A stretch of DNA of 8,071 nt from the NCBI GenBank assembly GCA_050177075.1, contig JBFXHL010000106.1, forward strand, positions 1-8,071. Direction: 5' to 3'. The notes under the pieces were generated by a model. That model saw only the letters and a list, made by a program, of their open reading frames with translations, searched no databases and was not told the origin of the DNA. The position numbers and the translations under genes were made by a program. Below are positions 1 through 6,608 of this stretch, in pieces. This DNA comes from UBA2239 sp050177075 (lineage in GTDB: Bacteria > Pseudomonadota > Gammaproteobacteria > Burkholderiales > UBA9220). Each line of letters starts with the position of its first letter. Position 1 is the first letter of the stretch.

Positions 1-577
1 CCTCTTTGGCCGCGGCAAATTCCGCCACCATGGACAATGCCACCCCGCGGTTGAAGTGGGCCTTGGCATAATCCGGCTGCAGCCTTAAAGCCTCGTTGAA
101 AGCCGCCAGCGCCGACCCCCATTCGCCAACGGCCAGCAGCGCTTCACCAAGGTTGAAATGGGCGAAAGGACGCTCAGGGTAAGCTTCCACAAGGGAATGG
201 TTGTTAGCCAGCGCTTCGGCATAGCGCCCGAGAGACATCAACACTCCGCCTCGGTTCACCCGCGCCTGCACGTAGTCCGGTGTAATCTCCAAAACCCGGT
301 CATAGTGTTCCAGCGCCTCGGCAGGTCGCCCCAAATGTTCGAGTACAAACGCCAAATCACCCCGAACCTGAACATCCCCCTTATCCAGGTGGAGCGCTTT
401 ACGCAGGACTCGCTCCGCCTCGCCAAAGCGGCCAAGACAAAAAAGCACCTTCCCCTTGGCCCCTCGATAGGCCACATTGGAGGGGTCTAGCGCAACCGCA
501 CGCTCCAGGTCTTCCAGCGCAGCCCTCCATTCGCCGCAGCGAATCTTTTCCAGGGCGGTTTCGTAGTGCAAGCTCAT
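1..577 (-). CDS. TPR-repeat protein, C-terminus cut by the window edge
   Basis: The reading frame opens at an ATG at 575-577 and stays open to position 1, giving 192 visible residues starting MSLHYETALEKIRCGEWRAA. Nearly the whole fragment is tetratricopeptide repeats of about 34 residues, at roughly residues 3-33, 35-67, 69-101, 103-135, 137-169 and 171 onward. The pattern is the usual one: G/A-x-x-L near the turn (LGRFGEA, LGRPAEALEHY, LGRYAEAL) and a D/P-rich inter-repeat loop (ALDPSN, EITPDY, RLQPDY). There is no signal peptide or membrane segment, so a cytoplasmic scaffold or interaction protein is likely. The start is supported by the first TPR beginning at once, but the ribosome binding site is weak (GAG about 6 nt upstream). 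A terminator-like hairpin ends only 11 bp before the ATG. Any catalytic domain beyond the repeats, for example a transferase, lies outside the window, so no function is assigned. Confidence 0.85.
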   Translation of the reverse strand, partial: MSLHYETALEKIRCGEWRAALEDLERAVALDPSNVAYRGAKGKVLFCLGRFGEAERVLRKALHLDKGDVQVRGDLAFVLEHLGRPAEALEHYDRVLEITPDYVQARVNRGGVLMSLGRYAEALANNHSLVEAYPERPFAHFNLGEALLAVGEWGSALAAFNEALRLQPDYAKAHFNRGVALSMVAEFAAAKE

Positions 578-588
578 GTTCGACTCAA

Positions 589-621
589 ACAAAAACCGCA
601 GCCTGGCACTGCGGTTTTTGT
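589..621 (-). terminator. Rho-independent terminator after the FecR-domain gene
   Basis: A perfect 13-bp inverted repeat (589-601 pairing with 609-621) encloses a 7-nt loop at 602-608. Each arm contains CCGCAG/CTGCGG flanked by five A or five T, so on the minus strand the stem ends in TTTTTGT and more T follows (TTGAG). The symmetry would also let it work in the other direction. It lies 25 bp beyond the stop codon of the FecR-domain gene and 11 bp before the start of the TPR gene, so it most likely ends the two-gene cassette. Confidence 0.85.
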
Positions 622-646
622 GCGCAGGAAGCGACCCACCGGCGAA

Positions 647-2071
647 TTACGGCACGGTATGAGAGTAAGAGGTTTGAGAATACACCGCCGCACCGTTTTG
701 CGTAGGTCCGCCAGAAATCGTTCCTTGGAAAGCTATGCCGATGCGCTCGGCATTGCTCCCGGCGAAGAAGCCGTGGACGCTGGCGCTGCCCCCACTACCG
801 CCCGAGATACTGCCGCTGGTCGTGAACTGACTCCCGCTCCAATTGCTGGCACTAAACGTCAAGTCGTAGTTGGTGCCTGAAAGGTGGTAGCTGTAGTTAC
901 CAGACAAAAACGGGGACGAACCAAAATAGACGCTGATGGAGCCACCGGTTCCATAGCCGACATTGGTTCCATCGGTCGGGTTCGTCGCCCCGCTCAGGCC
1001 ATAGGTGGCATAACCCACCGTCGGCATGGTGGCGGGCAAACCGGCCACGCCATGCATGCCCTCCGCCGAGGAAGAAGTTCTCGTCGTCGTAACTCCGCCC
1101 TCCGTATACGTGAAGGTCCCGTACCAGCGGCCCCAGCCGACGATGCCATCGAAACCGTAGGGGGCATAGCTACCGGACGAGGTCTTGTCGAGGGTTGCCC
1201 CGGTGAAACTGGTAATCGTCCCGCTCGTCCCGTCCTGGTAGTAAACCCGGTTCATGGAGTCGTCCAGCACCAGCGTGCCATCCTTATCCGTACCAATGGT
1301 GGTATTGCCATAGACCAGCGAGGAACTGCGGGACATCACCCCCGTCACGCCTGTGAGGGTTTTGCTCCCCAAGCCACCGCCCGTGTTACAACCGGAACAA
1401 TACTGGGGAGGGGGAGGATTCTGTCCACCATCTTGGGTCGCGCTTTGCGACCCGAGGCTCGCCGGCGGCGCGGAGGTCTTTTCGAAAGTCAGCTGGGGCG
1501 CGGTATTGAAGTCCTTGACGTAACCGGTCTGCCCCGCCCCCAGAATCAGGGTGCCCCCATTGTTCATGAGCGCGATGGCGCCCTCGCCCACACTCACCGA
1601 CAGGCTGTTGCCCAGCTGGGCGGTGTAGCCGGTGCCCCGGATACCGATGGTGGCGGCAGGGGTCGAGACCTGGTAAGCGTCCCGGTTCTTGCCGTGACCG
1701 ATGGCGCCGGTAATGGTGCGCAGCCCGCCTTTGACGAGGCTGAAGAAACCCTTTTCACTGCCGTCCGCCTTACCGGCAAAACGATAGTCATCCACTTTGA
1801 AAGTGGTACTGGGCTGGAGGGACATGAAGGCCCCGTCGGTGAAACGGATTTGCGCCCGGGCGTTGGGGGAGGTATTCACGGCTTCGCCGGAGTTGATTTC
1901 GTCACCCTTGAGAAGGAGCCGTTCCTTGCCGTCGACACCGGTGGCCGTCACGCGGCCGAAAACGAAATCCAGCCTGCCTGCTGCAGCCTGGGCGCCGAGG
2001 GGAAAGGCCGCCACGATCAAGGCCAGCACCAGGGCCTGATGGGTGGGTTTGAATCGCTGCTGAGGGGTCAT
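647..2071 (-). CDS. Exported FecR-domain protein with C-terminal TbpB-barrel-like domain, putative Slam cargo
   Basis: This 474-residue protein starts with a signal peptide (residues 1 to about 30, hydrophobic LVLALIVAAFPLG, likely cut after AQA). No lipobox cysteine is visible, so it appears soluble after export. Residues about 55-165 form a FecR domain: GDEINSGEAV, then FTDGAFMSLQP, and the hallmark TPAATIGIRGT at 138-147. A low-complexity linker follows with PPPP at 219-222 and a C-x-x-C at 225-228. The C-terminal part (about 240-474) is rich in Gly, Ser, Thr and Tyr in beta-like alternation and ends with GFFAGSNAERIGIAFQGT at 434-451. That resembles the GxFFGPxAxExGGxF signature of transferrin-binding-protein-B barrels. 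No FecI sigma factor, FecA receptor or cytoplasmic anti-sigma segment is present, so a FecR-type signalling role is unlikely. The gene starts 16 bp after the stop of the barrel gene with a strong site (GGGAGGA, about 7 nt spacing), implying coupled expression. The Slam-cargo role is inferred from the C-terminal motif plus the neighbour. Confidence 0.8.
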   Translation of the reverse strand: MTPQQRFKPTHQALVLALIVAAFPLGAQAAAGRLDFVFGRVTATGVDGKERLLLKGDEINSGEAVNTSPNARAQIRFTDGAFMSLQPSTTFKVDDYRFAGKADGSEKGFFSLVKGGLRTITGAIGHGKNRDAYQVSTPAATIGIRGTGYTAQLGNSLSVSVGEGAIALMNNGGTLILGAGQTGYVKDFNTAPQLTFEKTSAPPASLGSQSATQDGGQNPPPPQYCSGCNTGGGLGSKTLTGVTGVMSRSSSLVYGNTTIGTDKDGTLVLDDSMNRVYYQDGTSGTITSFTGATLDKTSSGSYAPYGFDGIVGWGRWYGTFTYTEGGVTTTRTSSSAEGMHGVAGLPATMPTVGYATYGLSGATNPTDGTNVGYGTGGSISVYFGSSPFLSGNYSYHLSGTNYDLTFSASNWSGSQFTTSGSISGGSGGSASVHGFFAGSNAERIGIAFQGTISGGPTQNGAAVYSQTSYSHTVP

Positions 2072-2087
2072 CTGCTTTTCCTCCCGC

Positions 2088-3422
2088 TCAATTGAGGTCG
2101 CGGCGAACGCTCACGCTCACCATCGTCCGGTCGTAGTCGTTAAGCGTCCAGTTGGAATCGTTCAGGGTGTAGCTGAGTTGCGGCTTCACCGTCCACTTCG
2201 GCGCCACCACATAATTCACCCCGAGGTTCAGGTCCGTTTGCTTGTCATGGCGGCGGTCCAAGAAAAGGGGATCAATGCCCCGATAGCTACGGTCCTCGTA
2301 GCTGAGAGAGGCAAACAGCGTCGCCTTGTCGGAGTAATGCATCTCGCCGCCGAGGCGCACACCGTAGACATCGTGGCCGTTGTAGTTGAACCTGTCATCC
2401 TTGGCGATTTCGCTGCCACCGTAACCACCGATATACACCACCGGCGAGTAATCCCCCCCCAAGGCTCGCGCATAGGCCGCGCCAAGGACCGTGCGGCCGG
2501 CATCCCGTGGACTCTGTCCCGGATAGGTCAGATCGGTGTACTGAACATAGGCGGTGAACTGGCTTACCTGACTCAGGTTGCGCATCCACTGGAGAGAAAA
2601 GCCATCGGCGTTGCGGTAGTCCTTTTCATCCACCGTGAAATTCTGGACCTGCATGGCGCCGGTAAAAACGTTATCCCCCTTGATGATGCTGAGTCCGACG
2701 TTGCCGTCCAGGGTGCCGGTATTGAACCGGTCCTGGGGTGTGCTGAAATTGAAGCGGCGATTGAAACTGCCGCCGGCGAAAATCACGTGATCCGGCGTCG
2801 CCATGTGGCGCACGTTCAGGGCGCCGCTGAGCGAATAGAATTCGTCGTGCTGTTTGGTGGCGGTATTGCTCAGGGTGGCGATCGCCCCGCCGAAAGCCGG
2901 AATGGCCACCTGGACGTTGGAGGTCGCCGCGTTGACGTTGGTATCGTAACCCAAGGCGCCTTCCAGATACGCCCTCACCGTCGTCCGCTCCGCGGACTTG
3001 GCCTGCTCGATGGCCTCCAGGAATTTGCTGATGTTGGCCTGCACCTGGGCAGGCGGCTTTTGGCTTTGCACCATTTCCAACTGCTGCTTGGACGCATCCA
3101 GCTCGCCCATCTGGAAATAGGCACGGGCAATCTCGGCCCGCGCCTGGGCATGATCGGGATTGACCGCCAGCACCCGTTCCAGCGCGAATACCGCTTCGGT
3201 CGGGTGACCCGCGTCCAGGGCGGCAATGCCGAGCAGATAGTCGTAATCGACTTCACCGGCATAATCGGATTGCTTGGGAATGAGGAGTTCATAGGCCCCT
3301 TTGGCGTTACCTTGCGCCATCAACGCCTGGGCCTGTTTGAGCATTGCCGAATCGGCGGCAAAACTCTCCCCGGCCAGCCCCAACAACAAAGCGAACAGCA
3401 GCAAGCGCCCCTGCTTCGGCAT
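2088..3422 (-). CDS. TPR plus outer-membrane beta-barrel protein of the Slam (DUF560) type
   Basis: This 444-residue protein has a signal peptide at residues 1-22 (cleavage likely after ESFA). A periplasmic TPR region covers about 27-145, with repeats such as YDYLLGIAALDAGHPTEAVF and AEIARAYFQMGELDASKQQL. From about residue 150 to the end, alternating polar and hydrophobic strands joined by short turns indicate a transmembrane beta-barrel. The barrel opens with GYDTNVN (158-164), and its end carries RRHDKQTDLNLGVNY, then NDSN and YDR near 421-432. Both blocks fit Slam (surface lipoprotein assembly modulator), outer-membrane proteins that move TbpB-like cargo to or past the cell surface. The length is close to the usual Slam size. 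The start is fixed by GGGAGG 5 nt upstream of the ATG and by the signal peptide. One oddity is the C-terminus RRDLN, which lacks the terminal aromatic common in barrel proteins. A generic TPR-barrel porin is the alternative. Confidence 0.8.
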   Translation of the reverse strand: MPKQGRLLLFALLLGLAGESFAADSAMLKQAQALMAQGNAKGAYELLIPKQSDYAGEVDYDYLLGIAALDAGHPTEAVFALERVLAVNPDHAQARAEIARAYFQMGELDASKQQLEMVQSQKPPAQVQANISKFLEAIEQAKSAERTTVRAYLEGALGYDTNVNAATSNVQVAIPAFGGAIATLSNTATKQHDEFYSLSGALNVRHMATPDHVIFAGGSFNRRFNFSTPQDRFNTGTLDGNVGLSIIKGDNVFTGAMQVQNFTVDEKDYRNADGFSLQWMRNLSQVSQFTAYVQYTDLTYPGQSPRDAGRTVLGAAYARALGGDYSPVVYIGGYGGSEIAKDDRFNYNGHDVYGVRLGGEMHYSDKATLFASLSYEDRSYRGIDPLFLDRRHDKQTDLNLGVNYVVAPKWTVKPQLSYTLNDSNWTLNDYDRTMVSVSVRRDLN

Positions 3423-3435
3423 AACGACCTCCCAT

Positions 3436-3454
3436 TTGCCACATGAAGCGGCAA
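3436..3454 (-). promoter_or_regulatory. Leader hairpin next to the ribosome binding site of the Slam-type gene
   Basis: The transcript here reads UUGCCGC-UUCAU-GUGGCAA, a 7-bp stem with one G-U wobble and a 5-nt loop. It ends 2 nt before the GGGAGG ribosome binding site. It has no T run, so it is not a terminator. It might influence ribosome access or mRNA stability, or be chance. Confidence 0.3.
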
Positions 3455-3499
3455 CTTACTATTGATGTTTAGATAATGTTTTTATTGGTTACCCGGCGG

Positions 3500-3528
3500 A
3501 TATTAGTACATTCAAACCAGTATCACAA
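3500..3528 (-). promoter_or_regulatory. Candidate sigma70-type promoter for the Slam/FecR cassette
   Basis: On the minus strand TTGTGA (3523-3528) and TAATAT (3500-3505) are separated by exactly 17 bp. Each matches its consensus (TTGACA, TATAAT) at four of six positions. Transcription would begin near 3493, leaving a leader of about 70 nt before the Slam-type ATG. The match is moderate and AT-rich DNA gives chance hits, so this is only a candidate. Confidence 0.4.
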
Positions 3529-3573
3529 TAAGACAAACCCCCCATGGTCCAGCGAATAGGCATCAAATTGACA

Positions 3574-5343
3574 TCAATCCACCCTGACGCGGAAACTGCC
3601 TTCGGTTTCCGGCGAGATGACATGCACCGCGCAGGCGATGCAAGGGTCGAAACTGTGGATGGTGCGCAGGATTTCAATGGGCTGCTGGGCGTCACGGAGA
3701 CGGGTTGACTGGAGGGAAGCCTCGTAGGCGCCCGGCTTCCCCTGAGGGTCGCGGGGTCCGGCATTCCAGGTGCTGGGAACGACCGCCTGATAGTTGGCGA
3801 TTTTGCCGTCCTTAATCACCAGCCAGTGGCCCAAGGCGCCCCGGGGAGCCTCCATGAATCCCACGCCCCTGGCTTCCTTCGGCCAGGAGGAAGGCTCCCA
3901 CAGGTCGGCGTTGAAGGTATTCACATCCCCGGCTCGAATGTTGGCGATGAGGGTGTCGTACCAACCGGTCATGGCATCGGCCATCACCTTGCTTTCCAGG
4001 GCACGAGCGGCGGTACGGCCGAGGGTGGAATAGAGGGCTGCCGCCGGAACATCCAGGGTCTTGAGGGTGTGGCCCACCAATTCCTTGGTCTGAACGTGCC
4101 CCTTGGCATACATCATCAACACCCGCGCCAGGGGCCCCACTTCCACGGCGCGCCCCTTCCAACGCGGCGACTTAAGCCAGGAGTAGCCCTGCGCCACCTC
4201 CAGTTGATCGTAGGGGGGCTTGGGACCGGTATAATGAAGCGCCGTTTCGCCGTCGTAGGGATGCAGCCCCTTGTCCTTGCCGCCGCTGTAGTCGTACCAG
4301 GAATGCGCGACGAATTCCTGGATCTGGTCCGGCGCATTGAGGTCCAGGTCGTGGATAGTGCCGAGGTCCCGGTTGAGGATCACCCCCCGGGGCACAATGA
4401 AATCATCCACGCCACCGAAACCCTTCACCGGGAAATCGCCGTAGGTGAGGAAATTCCCCAGCCCCTCCCCCTGGGACGCCCAGTCCTTGTAGAAACCGGC
4501 AATAGCCAGAACATCGGGCAGGTAGACCTGATCGACGAACTCCTGCATCTGGCCGATGACGTTTTTCACCAGTTGCAAGCCCTGCATATCCACGGCTGTC
4601 GCGCCACCGCCGCCCCGATGGCGGGGACCTCGTCCTTTGCCGGGGTGCCCCGGTTCGGCGCTGATGGCGCAGGGGACACCCCCCACCACGAAGTTGGGAT
4701 GGGGATTCTTGCCACCGAAAATGGCGTGCAGCTTCACCACGTCCCGCTGCCAAGCCAAGGCCTCGAGATAATGGGCCACCGCCATCAGATTGGCTTCCGG
4801 CGGCAGCTTATAGGCCGGGTGTCCCCAGTAGCCGTTGGCGAAAATGCCTAGCTGCCCGCCATCGACGAAATTCTTCAGGCGCTTCTGGGTGTCGGCGAAA
4901 TAGCCGGGAGAGGATTTCGCATAGCCGCTGATGGACTGGGCCAATTCGGAGGTCTTCTTCGGATCGGCCTTCAAGGCGGAAACCACGTCCACCCAGTCCA
5001 GGGCGTGGAGGTGGTAGAAGTGCATCACGTGGTCGTGAACGTACTGGGCCGCCGCCATCAGATTGCGGATGATCTGGGCGTTGGGCGGAATGGGGTATTT
5101 CAGCGCATCCTCCACCGCCCGCACCGAGGCCAGGCCATGGACCAGGGTGCAGACGCCACAGATGCGCTGGGCAAAGGCCCAGGCGTCGCGGGGATCGCGC
5201 CCCTGGAGGATGATCTCCAGCCCCCGCACCATGGTGCCGGAGCTGTAGGCCTGGGTAATGGTGCCGTCCGGGGAGGTTTCCGCCTCGATGCGCAGGTGGC
5301 CCTCGATGCGGGTAATGGGGTCGACGACGACGCGATGGTTCAT
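3574..5343 (-). CDS. hynL: [NiFe] hydrogenase large (catalytic) subunit, Isp-associated group
   Basis: This 589-residue subunit holds the NiFe(CN)2CO active site that splits or forms H2. The two metal-binding pairs are complete: RICGVC at 60-65 (Cys62, Cys65) and DPCIAC at 567-571 (Cys568, Cys571) followed by His574. Other conserved parts are RIEGH near the N-terminus (Glu14) and APRGALGHW at 499-507, whose Arg501 is the second-sphere arginine near the iron. The 15 residues after His574 (VISPETEGSFRVRVD) form the C-terminal extension that a dedicated endopeptidase removes after nickel insertion, so the gene encodes an unprocessed precursor. The start overlaps the end of isp2 by 4 bp (ATGA), with AAGAGGA 9 nt upstream. 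Partners are the small subunit and Isp1/Isp2 encoded just upstream. A Gly/Arg/Pro-rich stretch at about residues 230-247 looks like an insertion. The precursor probably travels through the Tat pathway with the small subunit, as in other group 1 enzymes. Confidence 0.97.
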   Translation of the reverse strand: MNHRVVVDPITRIEGHLRIEAETSPDGTITQAYSSGTMVRGLEIILQGRDPRDAWAFAQRICGVCTLVHGLASVRAVEDALKYPIPPNAQIIRNLMAAAQYVHDHVMHFYHLHALDWVDVVSALKADPKKTSELAQSISGYAKSSPGYFADTQKRLKNFVDGGQLGIFANGYWGHPAYKLPPEANLMAVAHYLEALAWQRDVVKLHAIFGGKNPHPNFVVGGVPCAISAEPGHPGKGRGPRHRGGGGATAVDMQGLQLVKNVIGQMQEFVDQVYLPDVLAIAGFYKDWASQGEGLGNFLTYGDFPVKGFGGVDDFIVPRGVILNRDLGTIHDLDLNAPDQIQEFVAHSWYDYSGGKDKGLHPYDGETALHYTGPKPPYDQLEVAQGYSWLKSPRWKGRAVEVGPLARVLMMYAKGHVQTKELVGHTLKTLDVPAAALYSTLGRTAARALESKVMADAMTGWYDTLIANIRAGDVNTFNADLWEPSSWPKEARGVGFMEAPRGALGHWLVIKDGKIANYQAVVPSTWNAGPRDPQGKPGAYEASLQSTRLRDAQQPIEILRTIHSFDPCIACAVHVISPETEGSFRVRVD

Positions 5344-6608
5344 GCCTGTTCATCCTCTTGCAGGTGTTCGGCGACCAGTTCGGTCAAACCGATCATCTTG
5401 GTATCCATGTGGTAGTGCTCCAGGCCTTCTTCCAGCACATTGCGGCAGTTGGCGCAGGCGGTGACCATGGTGCCCACCCCCGTCCCCTCGATCTGGCGTT
5501 TCTTGCGTTTGAAGACGGCGAAGCGCAATTCCTCCGCCCGATGGTTGGCCGACACGCCACCGCCGCCGCCGCAGCACCAGTTATACATGCCGGAATCTTC
5601 CATTTCGCGGAAATCCGACGCCACCATCTTGATCAAATTCCGGGGCTCGGCCACCACGCCGCCACGGCGCACGATCTGGCAGGGGTCGTGGAGCGTGAGG
5701 GGCTCATCGGTCTTGCCCACCGTCTTGAGTTTGCCTTCGCGGCGCAGTTGGTCGAGCAGTTCCAAGACGTGCACCACCTCGAATTGGTAAGGGCGCCCGA
5801 TCAGGTTCGGCCCTTCCCAGCGCAGGGCGGTGAAGGCGTGGCCGCACTCGGGGCTGATGACGTACCTCACCCCCAGCTTCTCCGCCGCGTTGACGACACG
5901 CAGCACGATTTCCCGCGCGATGTCCGACACCCCGATCTGGATGCCGCTATTGGTGGCCTCGAAGGCTTCGGAGGACACCGTCCAGGTGACGCCGGCCTGC
6001 TTGAAGATGCGCGCCAGGGAGCCGAGGTATTCGGGATAGCCCAGGATTTCCATGGAGGACATGATGACCAAGTAGTCGACCCCCACCTTGTCCACGGGAA
6101 TCTCGATGCCGGTTTCCTCCTCCTGCCCCTTCACCTGCGCCAGGAAAGTCTTGGGCAGAATTCCCATGGGGCTGCCCTGCTCGATGGTCCTGCGGGTGGC
6201 CTCGATCACTCCCTCCGGCGCATGGCCGGCGGCCGCCATGCCCTCGCGCATCTTGCGTACCATGTAGGTGATGTCGTTGCCCACCGGGCAGGCCACCGTG
6301 CAGCGGCCGCAGAGGGTGCAACTGTCGTAGACCAGCTCGCTCCACTGCGCCAACTCGGCATCGGTGAGGGGCTTGGACAACCCCGCCAGAGAGGCCAGCT
6401 TGCCCAGCAGAGTGTATTCCTGGCGCCACAAGCGCTTTAACGGCTCCAGCTTGTAGATCGGGGTATATTTCGGGTCGCCGGTCTCCGTGTAGAACAGGCA
6501 GGCGTCGGCGCACAGGCCGCAATGCACGCAACTGGTGAAAAAGCTGGCGATGGGCGCGTCCATCACCGCCCGGAAGGAGTTCAAGCCACGTTCGAACGAT
6601 GCACTCAT
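5340..6608 (-). CDS. isp2: Isp2, HdrD/DsrK-like iron-sulfur protein of the hydrogenase complex
   Basis: This 422-residue soluble protein has no signal peptide or membrane helix. The N-terminal part carries two ferredoxin-type [4Fe-4S] motifs: CVHCGLCADAC (Cys27, 30, 33, 37) and CTLCGRCTVACP (Cys97, 100, 103, 107). The C-terminal part contains one complete CCG domain: HDPC (Cys310), the NWCCGGGGG motif (Cys345, Cys346) and ACANC (Cys385, Cys388). In heterodisulfide reductase HdrD and in DsrK such a domain binds the special FeS centre for disulfide or persulfide chemistry. The region where a first CCG domain would sit (about 175-225) has no cysteine. The ATG overlaps the isp1 stop by 4 bp (ATGA), with AAGGGGG 7 nt upstream. 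By analogy with Thiocapsa Isp2, it links the hydrogenase dimer and Isp1 to the quinone pool or to sulfur-related electron carriers on the membrane. Confidence 0.93.
   Translation of the reverse strand: MSASFERGLNSFRAVMDAPIASFFTSCVHCGLCADACLFYTETGDPKYTPIYKLEPLKRLWRQEYTLLGKLASLAGLSKPLTDAELAQWSELVYDSCTLCGRCTVACPVGNDITYMVRKMREGMAAAGHAPEGVIEATRRTIEQGSPMGILPKTFLAQVKGQEEETGIEIPVDKVGVDYLVIMSSMEILGYPEYLGSLARIFKQAGVTWTVSSEAFEATNSGIQIGVSDIAREIVLRVVNAAEKLGVRYVISPECGHAFTALRWEGPNLIGRPYQFEVVHVLELLDQLRREGKLKTVGKTDEPLTLHDPCQIVRRGGVVAEPRNLIKMVASDFREMEDSGMYNWCCGGGGGVSANHRAEELRFAVFKRKKRQIEGTGVGTMVTACANCRNVLEEGLEHYHMDTKMIGLTELVAEHLQEDEQA

Larger units (their letters stand above)
3423..3573 (-). other. AT-rich intergenic region between hydrogenase and Slam cassette
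   Basis: The 151 bp between the large-subunit stop and the Slam-type start are visibly richer in A and T than the coding sequence on either side. They contain no convincing gene. Within them are a candidate promoter (3500-3528), a small hairpin (3436-3454) and a strong ribosome binding site (GGGAGG at 3428-3433). No clear hairpin-plus-T terminator is visible for the hydrogenase operon here, so some read-through into the downstream genes remains possible. Confidence 0.6.

Noticed and set aside
647..2071. Reading the FecR-domain gene as a FecR anti-sigma regulator of iron uptake
   Set aside because: It has a cleavable signal peptide, no cytoplasmic anti-sigma segment, no adjacent FecI or FecA, and a long C-terminal exported domain.
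884..2095. Plus-strand open frame of 403 codons opposite the FecR-domain gene
   Set aside because: It is an antisense shadow in GC-rich DNA: no recognisable domain and Arg/Gly/His-rich content, whereas the minus strand has a signal peptide, a FecR motif and a strong ribosome binding site.
2178..3446. Plus-strand open frame of 422 codons opposite the Slam-type gene
   Set aside because: It is an antisense shadow without family features, and the minus-strand frame gives a coherent signal peptide, TPR and barrel.
3461..3476. Possible FNR/ANR-type box (TTATC-TAAAC-ATCAA on the minus strand)
   Set aside because: The left half-site does not match TTGAT and the spacing is 5 rather than 4, so it is no better than chance in AT-rich DNA.
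3517..3527. Possible CRP-type site starting with TGTGA
   Set aside because: Only one half-site is present; the expected TCACA after six bases is not there.
3489..3764. Minus-strand 91-codon frame overlapping the 3' end of hynL and running into the intergenic gap
   Set aside because: Most of it is an out-of-frame reading of hynL with Ser/Pro/Arg-rich content; no ribosome binding site or family features.
3826..4851. Plus-strand open frame of 341 codons opposite the hydrogenase large subunit
   Set aside because: The minus strand encodes an unmistakable hydrogenase; the opposite frame is a by-product of codon bias.
5358..6440. Plus-strand open frame of 360 codons opposite isp2
   Set aside because: It is antisense to a gene with intact cysteine motifs, and its His/Gly/Ala-rich translation shows no domain.
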